From contig NW_026515539.1 of assembly GCF_014898815.1 (NCBI RefSeq), positions 1,550,001-1,614,000 of the forward strand: DNA of 64,000 nt, given 5' to 3'. The stretch comes from Panonychus citri (Eukaryota; Arthropoda; Arachnida; Trombidiformes; Tetranychidae). Made by a program: the position numbers and the translations under genes. Below the pieces are notes generated by a model, which searched no databases, was not told the DNA's origin, and was given only the letters and a program-made list of their open reading frames with translations. Of the stretch, positions 28,467 through 40,400 are shown piece by piece; position 1 is the stretch's first letter, and the number at the start of each line of letters is the position of its first letter.

Positions 28467-31400
28467 ATCATTAATCCAAAGAAATACTGGTGATAAATGT
28501 TGAAAGAGGAGGAACATGATGATTATGATGGTGAAGATGCTTGAGAATGATAAAGATGATAAATTTCATTCTCATTCTTTTTCTCTCTTTCTTTCCTTCG
28601 GGCTTAACATTTTCTTCGAACTGTTATCATCATGGAATCAACAATGAATTCTGAACCATATCTCCGGTTCTCTTACTGGTCTTCATCCACTTTCCACCCT
28701 GTTTCTTATCATCTGTTTCCTCATTTACCTTTTTATTCTCATAGTGAACGTTCATCTTTTTTCAGAATCCACCCTGTGAGCTACTATTCACACCCCATTT
28801 ACTTGACATGCTATTCCACTGGATTCTCATTCCATGGCTTTAACTATTATCCTCCCCATCGACTATCACCCAACCTCTCCTCTTCCCCTCTCTTCTTCTT
28901 CATCTTCCATAGAATCATATTATTCATTCCAGTCTCTTAACTTTTCTAGTTGTTTTCCTCTTCTACAATTCTTCTTGTATTCCTGTTCATGATAATTCAC
29001 AGATTTAGATAGATAACCAAAGGAGAATTCATAGAATCTACTAAACCAAAACATAAGCACCAACACCGAGAGAAACAACAATGTAACCATAAGATAGCAA
29101 ATTCAGAGAGAAAAATATATGAAAAAAAGTTCTAACAAAAACAATTCCAAGTCCATTGCGAAAGATAATAATATTATCATCATGTTGCACATGAAAATTG
29201 GCAAGATGAATGTTGGATAGAATGATATAAAAAAGCTCCCAAGGTGGGTAATAAATAACAAGCTCATGTAACACATTCAAGATGAATTACACTGAACATT
29301 TACAGGGGAAAAGTTCCGAGAGAGAAAGAGAGAGTTGAAAGAATAATAAAGTTTCTTGAATGGACATTAAATTCTTACCTGTGATTATCAATCTTCCAGA
29401 ATTTGAGCTTAACTTAATCTCCCCGCTGATCCGATGTTTGGTTTGGCATCGATATTGATAATTGTTATCGGTCAATGGGTCAACCTTTTGAATATACAAT
29501 TCACCGGAGGGGAAAATAAAATATCGACCTCCTGATGACCAGTGGACAGAAATTAATTACCAAAGGAGGAAAATAGTTAAATCAATTTCGTCATTTATAT
29601 AATAATTAAACATGATGATGGAAAATGATTCATACTCAAAATTCATTATTCATTAGGAACAGATTTATCTACATGATTGTATTCATATTTTCAGAACTTT
29701 TTTTTTCACTTCTTCCTTATTATCATCATCATCATTATCAACCATGAGTTGTAATTTATCATTGGGTGTTAAATATTCAATGGGAGACATTTTTGAAATA
29801 TGGTTAACAAACTGAATCAATTAATCATCAAGTAATCAGAATCATTCAATTACATTCATATCAACTGATTTCTGATTAATCGAAATATGAATCAACAATT
29901 GATGAAACTAATGATTATCATTTCAATTGATTTCATGATTGAGGAAATTAATTTGAGTTGCTCATGAAAATTAATCAATTAATCAGACAGATCAAAATGT
30001 CAATCGGAATAATAATCAAATAATAATATTTAGTTCAAATCTACTAACTTAATATTAGTTAATAAAAAATTCAAATAATTATGATGAAACTTCAGAATCA
30101 GAATCCAATGAAACTCATGAACTAACTGAATTGTAAGAGATTAACGATGAATACCCTACATCATGTATCTCATAATGAAATATATATAGACAATTCTGTC
30201 AAAGTTTAATGGTCACAATTCAACTGATTCCAATTGAAATTGTCATAAGGTATTAACATCATATTAATGTTTATCGAACTCGATATTAGAACAATTTTTT
30301 TTTCTCTCTCAACTTCTAAGTTATATAAATATAGTATTTATTGTTTATTATGATTAACTTGATTGTTTAACCTGTCAACTCAATCTTAATAACAATATGA
30401 TATTGAGTGTGTATTAGTTTTAATCATTTGTGATATTTACTTGATAAGTGAAAATATGATTTAGATTGAAACTGAAAAAAAAACGAATGAGTAAAGTAAA
30501 AAAGTAAAAATAATATCAAAGCAAATCTAATATCATGAAATGTTGATCATCACCATGAAGATGAAGAGAGCAAGAATATTTTTCTCTTCAGCATTCTGGT
30601 CAATATTTGTTCAATCACCACCCACTCTCTCCTCTCTCTCTCTCTCTCTCATAAAACCCACCCCACCACCTCCTTTTCCAGCTTGTTGATTCAATCTCAT
30701 CGGTTCTCATATTGTTACACCATATTGTCAATATCAATTTCAATCAATAACTGATATCATTTAATATTGAGTATCATGATGATGATGATGATGATTATTG
30801 TTATCATCATGATATTTAATCATATTTCATGTTGATATACAATCAGAGGGAAATGTTAATACCTTTCAAACATTTCCCATCAACAACTGAATCTTTTGTA
30901 ATTTTTTTTACTTTTCAATATCATATTATTATTATTATATCAAGTGAACAGAATAATAATGAAAAAAAAAGTTATTTTCCAAGCTGAATGTTGATTAAAT
31001 TGAGATTTTCCTTTTCTCTTTCCATGTATTAATATCAAAAAGATATTTGTTTCAATTCAATTATTAAATGAATACCTCTCTCTCACTCTTCATATTGTAA
31101 CAATTATCAGATTATATTGTTAATCCGATTAATTATTTCTGATAATTTAATTGTTTATTAACATAATTTATTAATTATCATTTGGATTAGTTGAAAAGTT
31201 TCATCTCAAACTTTTACCATTCTCAGTTCTGTAACATTGTCCATGGTAAAAGTTTTAATCATCAATTTATATTATTAATTTGCAAGAAATTATAATTATT
31301 TAAACTGATTAACATGAACGATATTACAAATTAATAAATTGACATGAATACTCATTGGAAATCTACATAATTAATTGTGATATTATTTCCACGAGGGAAA

Positions 31401-34400
31401 TGATAACGATAATGATAATAATAATTTAAACCAGAATTTAATTTGGAATCAATTTGATTTTTTTTTCTCTTCAATTTCCTATTCAAGAATATGATCTAAA
31501 TTAGAACTGAAACTTTTCTTCCCTCTTTATAAACATCATCATCTAATATCCATGAATGATGATGATGATTAATGATAATCATTTCCCTCGCAATTGTGAA
31601 TTTCTTATCAATTACTATTATATAATGTTACTATTGTTGTTATCGATTCCAATATATCGTTGACAGGTCAAATGCTGTGTTATCGTTATCATAATCATCT
31701 CTCTTTAACTTTATGAATAGAATGGTAGATTTGTTGAGAATATTTCATAATCATAATCATCTTTTTGATGGATTCTCATGATATGTTCATGATTGATGAT
31801 GATAATTTTAATGATGAAAAGATGAGGGATGATAATGATGATGGAAACAAGATGAAGAAAAATAATTCATTCAATCCAAATGATTATGAATAATATTATT
31901 AGATATGAAACAATGAACTTACAACTAAGTATAATGATCATAATGATGATGATGATGATGATACTATAATAATATGAATACTCTGAGTAGCTGAATCATT
32001 TTCTTAGTTAAAATTTCATGATAACTTACCTTTGAATAGATCCGATGAAATAATATTTCCGTCACTTCGTAACCATGAAATAACTGTAACATAATCTTTC
32101 ACGAATGTCGGTACATTACAACGTAAGATGCCAGTGTTGCCCCTGATAACGAAATCGTCGTAAACTTGAATTTCGTAATGCTGATTGATTACTATTAAGA
32201 ATGAAATAGAGAAATCATTAATAGATTAAGTCAACAATTAACAGAAGAATAGATTTTTTTTCCATTTAAATCAAACAAATTGCTTCTAATTCATCAATTT
32301 TCACAGAATATTCCTTATAAAATGTTACAGAATTTAGAGTGAGAATTTTTTTATTCTCATTTTATTCATATTTTCGAGCTGTTAATACTCACATAATGTA
32401 AATGTGATTTGAGAGAGTCTCATTTATCATCATCATCATACTCTCTTGTTCACCATTTTCCTGAGGTAGTGATGACGATGAAGGTATTATAAAGTTATCT
32501 TCATTGTCACCACCAGATAACAGCCAAAGAGTGATGATAATGATAATAATAATGCATGAGATTCATGTTGTCTTGGTGTTGGTTTGACTCTTTTGGATGA
32601 AAAGCATTCTCATCATCAGAACTTTTCTCTCTCTCTCTCTCTCTCTTTCCTATTTCCATCCTCTCATCTTTATCATCTTCTTCATCCCTACTATTATAAT
32701 CATCTTATCAAATCAGTAGGACAGAATAAAATTGTCAACATGATAGAGAATCGTAAATAAAACTCAATCTATTATCATGGTTATATTTTCATTCATATTC
32801 AGATATAAATCTGATTCTGGTTCATGAATTTTTGTTTCATTCATTTTTTTAGCTCGCAAACAAATTTTTTTAATCTTTAAAGCAAATTGTTTAATAATTG
32901 GATTAGTTAATTGTTTCTGTCATTTATGTGACAGATTGTAAATCAATCAGCTGATAAACTTTTGATACAATTTAATTAAACTAATTTGTTTATCATTAGT
33001 CTCTTTTTTTGTAATTGTCATTCATTGTCTCGTTAATGATTTAACATCATGTTAATTGGTTGGGAATTGGCTAATTGTGATTATTATTATCAATTGTTAA
33101 TAAAACTATTCACCTCTAATTGAAAGTGATTAAGGTTAATTTGTAACTAACCGTCTTGTTTGGTCAATCTTAATTTGATTAGATTGATATTGTAACTATA
33201 AATTGATTAGAATTGAGATTTGATTACATTTTCCACTAATGATAACAATTAACTAATTCACAGTTAATTGAGATAAATGATAATCTTAATTACCGATCAT
33301 TATCATTCATTTAGGTTATCAATTAACCTTTGATTATCATTGATGTTAATAAAATGAAAAAAATGAAAATGAAAATGTACAAAAGGAAACGGAAATGATG
33401 AACTTGACTGTTAAGATAAAGGATTAGAGAGAAAGGTAAACAACTGATGAAATGCAATTAAGGCTTAATTGAATTTTTGAATATTCGATCATCAGAATAA
33501 GGTAAATGTAATTGAAGAGAAAAAAATTGCAAATTGACAAATGTTGACAGAGAAGATACAAGATGATGTTGTTTTATTGAGCGATTGAGTGATCAAGATG
33601 AGGATGAGGATGATAATGTTAAAAGGAAAGTGATGAAAACATTGTTATCAGAATGTTGATTGTTAACTGTTAATGGTTAAAGACAATTTGATTAACAGTT
33701 AACCAAGGCGAATGTTGTAGTTGTGGATGTTTACTAAAGTTTCATCATCATCATCACATGATGAGCAGGATGATAAGTGGGTTGGGGATGAAATGAAGGT
33801 GAATTAATGTGAAGGTAAGATGAAAGGTAATGTTAGCCTGAGAGAGAAATAATCAAATATCGTGAAATGGGAGGAGGCGGAAAAGGAATTGATGTAAAAA
33901 GAAGTACGGAAAAAAAGTTCAGAAGCTACAAAGATGGAGATGATGAAAAGGAAGATGGCGATTAAGAACTTACAGAATTGATACTTGGAACCACAAAAGT
34001 CTAATGATAAACATTTAACATGTTCACCACAATGTCCACCAGTGAATCCAATTCATCTATTAAATTAGCATCCAAATAACTTCTGAGTCTTTGATTTTTT
34101 CCTCTCACCAAACACATGATAATATACAAGATCCCTGACCATCAGAATGACCACCACCCACCATGGTGGATGCCAAGAAAAACCACCAACACAAATGAGA
34201 AAAAAAAAGATTGTCTCTTTTCACTTGCCACTTTCACTTTCACTTCTTACATTTACTTCATCTTCATCTATCCTCTCTCTCTCTCTCTCTTCTAATCCTT
34301 ATATCTTTCCATTCATTTACTTTATCATCATTATCTTCATCCTTTTCCTCTCTCTCATCTTAACCCATTTTAAGTGAACAATCATAATGGAAAAACTTAG

Positions 34401-37400
34401 AAATGGCAAAGATTAAAGACTCTTATCTAATCTTTCTGATCATCTTTATCCTCCTTGTTGGCTTTAGTTCAATTCTGATTCGCCATCATGAGATTTAAGT
34501 TATCAACTAATAACGTAGTTTGATTTATCAAGAAGATAATTATTAGATTAGCAAATTGTTGTAATCAAGAAAATTTAATGTTGCCTTGATTATATTACTA
34601 CGCTATCATCAGAGTTAATGTGGTGTATTCATGGTTAATATTAACAACAACCGTTAGAGATGATGTCACAAAAGTCCTTTAAAAATATTCTCATCTTCAT
34701 GATGATGACAATTGATGATGTGTGCGCTTACGGGTTGATGATAATGATGATGAATCTCATGAGATGAGGAGAGAGAAAAAAATTCTTAACCGAAACTTAA
34801 TCGTAATCAAAGGTAATCAACAGATAAAAAGAGATGAAATTTTTTTTCCTCTTCTTGATTTACTATTGATAAACAAATGGATTAATTTGATTACCTTTCT
34901 CACAGTGATTTAGTTTATTAATTTCCTGGAGAGATTAGCATTTTGTTATTTATTTTTTCTTTGATTTTCTATGTTTCAAATTGTTTCAAGCAAATTGCTA
35001 ATCTTAAATTTGAGACCAGAATTGCAACCATTTCCGGAAAAGGGATGAGGAACATTGTGAGGAAGTAAATTGTCACTTCCGTTTCCAGTTGTAGCTTTTT
35101 GTTACTATTACATTGGAGATACTAATTGTTTCCAATGTGAAGAGATGAAGAAAATTAATAAAATACAAATTAAATCGTAAAGTTATTGATATAATCATGC
35201 AACACAAGATGATCGTTTGTAATTAGATGACATGATTCTCAGAGAGAGGTTAATCAATAGTCTAAAAACCAGGAAGTGAAAGAAAAAAGTTGATTTCTTA
35301 ACTACTCAGAGATTCATGATGGAATCTGAATTTAACAATTTCGGTTTTTTCTTCTTCTCCTCTTTCCTTCAAGATAATAAATCTAATCTCTTATTGTATT
35401 AAAAGTTTAGGTTTTTAATAATAACATTAATCCATCCTCATGATGATGATAAATATTATTACCAACAACAGTTCAGTGTATAAGATATTATCATGATAAT
35501 GATGATTAGGATGATAAAGATAATGATGTAACAAGATAAAATGTATTACTGGAGTGGGAGGTGGGAAATTATATTAATGTGAGAAAGTTATAGTTAAGAT
35601 AATGAGGAAAAGATGAAAAAAAATGCTATCAAAAGGATGAATGAAGTTAATTGTATTCAGAATATAATCCATGAAAAATGTATTCATCAGCGAGTTCGAG
35701 TCGTTCCAACGAACACCGCTTATTGGAATAATGTTTAGCACGAGAAATCAGATTTTATAGTCTTCAGATTTTTCACTCTTAAACTTTATGAAGCTTCGAA
35801 TTCAAATAAAGAGTTCGAGGTGTAAACTATTCGATCTATTTCGTGGTCAGTATTCACACCGAGGGGTAAAAGATATTCTTAATGAAAGGTTATTACTGAT
35901 TCCATTATATGATAATCATAAAGCTAATATTATATTAACTCATGGTGAGAACATTAATTTACTGTTTGAAGTTTTATCGTTTGAGTCAAAATCGAACTGA
36001 AACTTTTTGTTCCTCGAGCAGTTTTAGTTTCTCCCTCAGGGTAAATAGTTTCTTCCTTCTTTGCTTCCTGATTGTTTATCAGAATTCAATCTACGATTTT
36101 TTGGGAAAAACTCCGACATTTCTTTTTCTCTATGATTATGACTTTAAAACGATTCCAAGCTCAATTTCAACGCAAAACTTTTTTACACTTTCGACTTGAC
36201 ATTCAATTATCGTAATAATATCATCTCAGCTTTCTCAATGTTTCAATATTCAAGTTAATCCTAACTTCCTTTTATTCAATACATTAATTAGTTAGGGAAA
36301 AAAATCAAGTAAAACTCAAAATTATTCCTGGTGAGTTTCAATTCTGTCAGAATCTCAACCTGGAAGTTATCATGCAGAATTAACTTGTGTATATTCACCT
36401 AACGTATCAGTTTAATCATAACAATCATACGAAGATTATAGTTGGTTAATCATTTGAATTGATTATTTAGTTAATAAAAGAAGAGAGGAAAACACTTTGA
36501 GATAAATGTGGCAGAAAATTTGAAATTATCCATTTGAAATGTTAATCTTTCATTTCATATATTTTTCTTTCAGAATCCAATCGGATTAAATATTTAAAGT
36601 TAATCCATTCAATCTTGTGTCTCTATTAAAAGTACAAAACAAATCATAAAGTGTCACATTTACCTCGATTATTAAAAAGAAATCCAATTCAATTATCTAT
36701 CAACATTAACCTTAGAATCTCAAAGAATTTATATTTATATTATAATATTATTTTATTCCAATGAAGATTCCATAGGTAGAGACAGTTTATCTTCCAGAAA
36801 AAATTATGCTCGTATTTTTTTTCTTGGCGAATGAGGAAAAAAAATTCCAAGCAAAATGTTACAAAGGTAAACAACTCAAGGCTAAATCCTATCAGAACTC
36901 TAGCATTCTGAATGTGCATATACCTATGGTATTATTATTAGTTTAATAAAAATGATTAAAATAACAAAGAACCAGAACTCAGAGTATACATGATAATAGG
37001 CTTAGCAGAATGTTCAACATAAGGTTATCAGTGGTAGCATTTGAATCATTATCATACTTCATCTTTTAACAAAATATTTGAATACCCTCCATTTACCTAA
37101 GGAAAATGTTAACAGAGAGAAAATCATACAAAATGAATGTCAAAAACTTTTTTCAAACAAGAAAAAAAATTTTCCTTCTTATCTTCAAACTGATAATCTT
37201 AAGCTTATCATGATTCTGATAAGAGTTATTACTTTATACACTAATGATGATGTTTAGGTAATCATATTAACGAGAAAAAAGGTAACATTCAGCTTAGATT
37301 ATTTTCTTGAATAAATATTGACTTTATTACCTTTTTTGGGTTATTCTATTGGTGTTGATTCTTGTTTATTGAAAATTCTTACAAAGGGAAACTTTTAATT

Positions 37401-40400
37401 CACGTTTTTTTTTTCAATTGTCACTAATTCTTACATACAGAATGTTTTTCATTTCATCTCAACTTTTATATTATTCAACAAATAAAAACAATAAACTTGT
37501 AGTTTATTCATATCAATGAATATCAATTGTGTGTATACATGGATTTAAAATGTTATGAGAACTTAAAATTCTTGGTAAACTCGAATAGTTCCAATTTCAA
37601 AAATTGTAATATTATCAACCAAAAGTGTCTACATAATATTATCTACATATTGATACGCTGATATTTTATTAGCATTTGTCAAGTGAGAGAGAAAAAAAGT
37701 TTTATCAAAACAATTTTTTACTCTCTTTCCATTGGAAACTCGATAAGTGGTGAGAATATTTCTCTTTCCTCCTTTCAAACTTATCAATTCATTTTCAATA
37801 TCATTCGGTTTATCGATATTATCATTTGAATTACTGTTATCACAATTTTCAGATAAGTTAGATAGAGAAAATAAAAGCATTTCAGCTGAAGAAAATGTTG
37901 GAATCTGTGGTCGATTATCAAAAGCAAAACTGATACATTTTCAGATAAAAACAGATAAGAAACTATAGAATTTTTCAGTAAGTAATTCGTGACAGAACCT
38001 GGAAAACTAAATAATAAATGAGCTGATATTTATCTCGATTTAAGATCATATTTGGAAGAATCGATATAATTATGAAACGCTAAATAGAACTTTTTTAATG
38101 GAACTTCAAATGACTTTTTAATGCGCTAATATCTTGATAACCTCAATGGTCTATGAGATTGAAGAAGAATCGTGAGTAAAAGGCAAGAGAAATTACCCTG
38201 TATGATTACCATCAAAAGAATATTATTTTCATTTAATCAACTGAATATATTCATTCAATAGGAATTATTGTCATTATGATTAAGTTATTAATTTAATATC
38301 TTCGCAAGGTATCATCATAATCATTATCAATCCATAGATATTACTATTAGATTAAGTTTTAGAAGATGAAAAAAAAGTTTCTCCTTTCCAACTTTTCCAT
38401 GATATTAATATTTTGGACAATAATATTGTTTATAAAACTGGAATGATAACTTGAAATGGGTGGAGATGATGATGAGTAGGAAGATGACTGAATAAAAATG
38501 ACCTAAAGTGATTTGCATCATAATATTCACATACAATTTAACCCATAATACCCATTGGTCATTCATTATTAACTCAAAAATTAGGCTTGTCCCTCTTTGG
38601 ATACTTTTCATTATAATGATCAGTTTCAGGAGGATCATCATGATAATTATCATGATATCATGAAAAAGAAATTGAGAGAGAGAGGGGTATTCATCTCTAT
38701 TTTTTCATCATCAACATCACATTTTCTATGAAATTTTTCCCACCTCAATTTCAGAACACACACTTCGTCATATTCCTCTCCCTAATTTATTAATATACTT
38801 TTTATGATTCACTGAGTATTACTCATTTTTTCTCTTCACTTCTGTATCTCATACACTCTTCCACCTCCCACTCCACCCCAATAGGGAAATATGATCTTCG
38901 TGACATAACTTGAGTTTATCTAATGACGAATTCTGAATAACACTAATGAGATGACACAATTATCAACAATTTAATGTCATCTTCAATTTATGAATTTCCA
39001 TGTAATTGAAAAAACATATAACTGACATTTTCGTAATAATTGAGTATTCATTTTTACAGATTTAATTTCAGTAGAATAAAAGCGGCCAATTCTAGTACTA
39101 GGTGACAAATCGATTCCAACAATCTTTTTTTTAAATTACCGTTTTATTACTTTGACAATCGACAAAAAAGAATTTTTGAAAATTTTGACAAAATGACCGA
39201 ATCAGAAAGTAAAGTTAAATGCACTCTGATTAAAATTTTATTACCAGCGAGATGAAAGTGTTCGTGAGGCCCTGAGAGCGATCCGAAGTATCGGTCGAAT
39301 TTTTAACTTGCTACCAGAACAAACTTTGAGAGAGTAAGTAACCTTTGTAAACTTTCTGGAAAAATACAGTAGTAAAAAGGGGGCTCAGTGTTGCCGGAAG
39401 TTACACTACCGACCACCCAAACCGAACCGACCATTTCCGGTATTAAGGTGATGATGTTGGTGGTGGTAACTTCCGGAAACACTCAACCATCACCACCACC
39501 ATCACCATCTACATCCTCATCCCTCGGTGACTTATCCATTTTTTCATCATCATCTCATCAGGATAAATTGGAAACAATTTGTTCTACATTACACAACATG
39601 AACGTTGTCTCGAACATTCTTGTTCAAGACAATAAGATAATCAATAGGAATCTCTAGGATCTCGAGTCTCGTGTGTGAAACAATGGTGAGATTGCGGATG
39701 CTGCCCTGGATGAGACTGAGGATATTTCCCGCCGCCAGAAAGCGCAATACCTCAGGATCATGGAGCACTTGGTCGGTATCCGTGAGGAGATTGTAACCCG
39801 TGCAAATTTTTCTTTTGATGCACGAAATGCTGATACAGCGAAAATAATTGAAACCATTAAGTTATTGGAACGATCGAGTGATTATTTCATAAAAGAATTA
39901 AATCGACTTGCTGGTCATCCGAATATTTAACGGTTTCAATTATTTTTGCATATTATGCAATATTATGCATACTATTTGCATTCACCTTGCAAAACTCTCT
40001 TGCAAAAAATTCCATTTAAAAAATTAATGTTGCAAATTTAAATCAAAATGCAAAAGTTTTGATGCAAAAATAAATTTTATTTCATCATTGAAATCATTTG
40101 AAGCCATAAGATTCATTTAGTTGAAATTAGAAAATAAAAATTATTAATAGTTCAAGAGAAAAAAAAGAGAAAAAAATTTCACCCAGAAAACTTTACTTCC
40201 GGAGGACAAGAGTGTTTCCGGAAGTTACCACCACCCACATCATCACCTTAATACCGGAAATGGTCGGTTCGGTTTGGGTGGTGGTCTGTTGCGTAACTTC
40301 CGAGAACACTGACCTCCCTTTTTACTACTAATACTAAACTTTTTCCTTCTTATTTGTGTCTGAAGCTTAGTGAAACGATTCGAAGAATATGCAACATTAG

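Larger units (their letters stand above)
32192..37562 (-). other. Dscam-like: Dscam-like intron 2, 3' part
   Basis: AT-rich, with AACAATTAA words around 32.9-33.5 kb and CT tracts at 32626-32647 and 34272-34291. A 70-codon plus-strand ORF at 35788-36000 has fairly balanced composition but no supporting signals. No Dscam exon copies were seen. Confidence 0.45.
39368..40329. mobile_element. 962-bp transposon with about 117-bp terminal inverted repeats
   Basis: The left end (39368-39484) and right end (40210-40329) are near-identical inverted repeats, both starting AGTAGTAAAAAGGG when read inward. They are flanked by the direct repeat AATAC (39363-39367 and 40330-40334), a 5-bp target-site duplication. 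The interior carries a decayed ORF. The superfamily is not assigned: a long TIR starting AG with a 5-bp duplication does not settle it. It was probably mobilised by enzymes supplied elsewhere, since no transposase is visible inside. Confidence 0.8.

Noticed and set aside
28632..28940. 102-codon plus-strand ORF with HPVSY-like repeats
   Set aside because: Ser/Tyr/His/Phe-rich, from pyrimidine-rich intron DNA; no splice partner and no globular pattern.
35788..36000. 70-codon plus-strand ORF
   Set aside because: Composition is passable, but no splice or start context and no recognised family.
39193..39247. ATG at 39193 as the start of the small plus-strand gene
   Set aside because: It is out of frame with the downstream exon unless a 34-nt intron is assumed, below plausible intron size.
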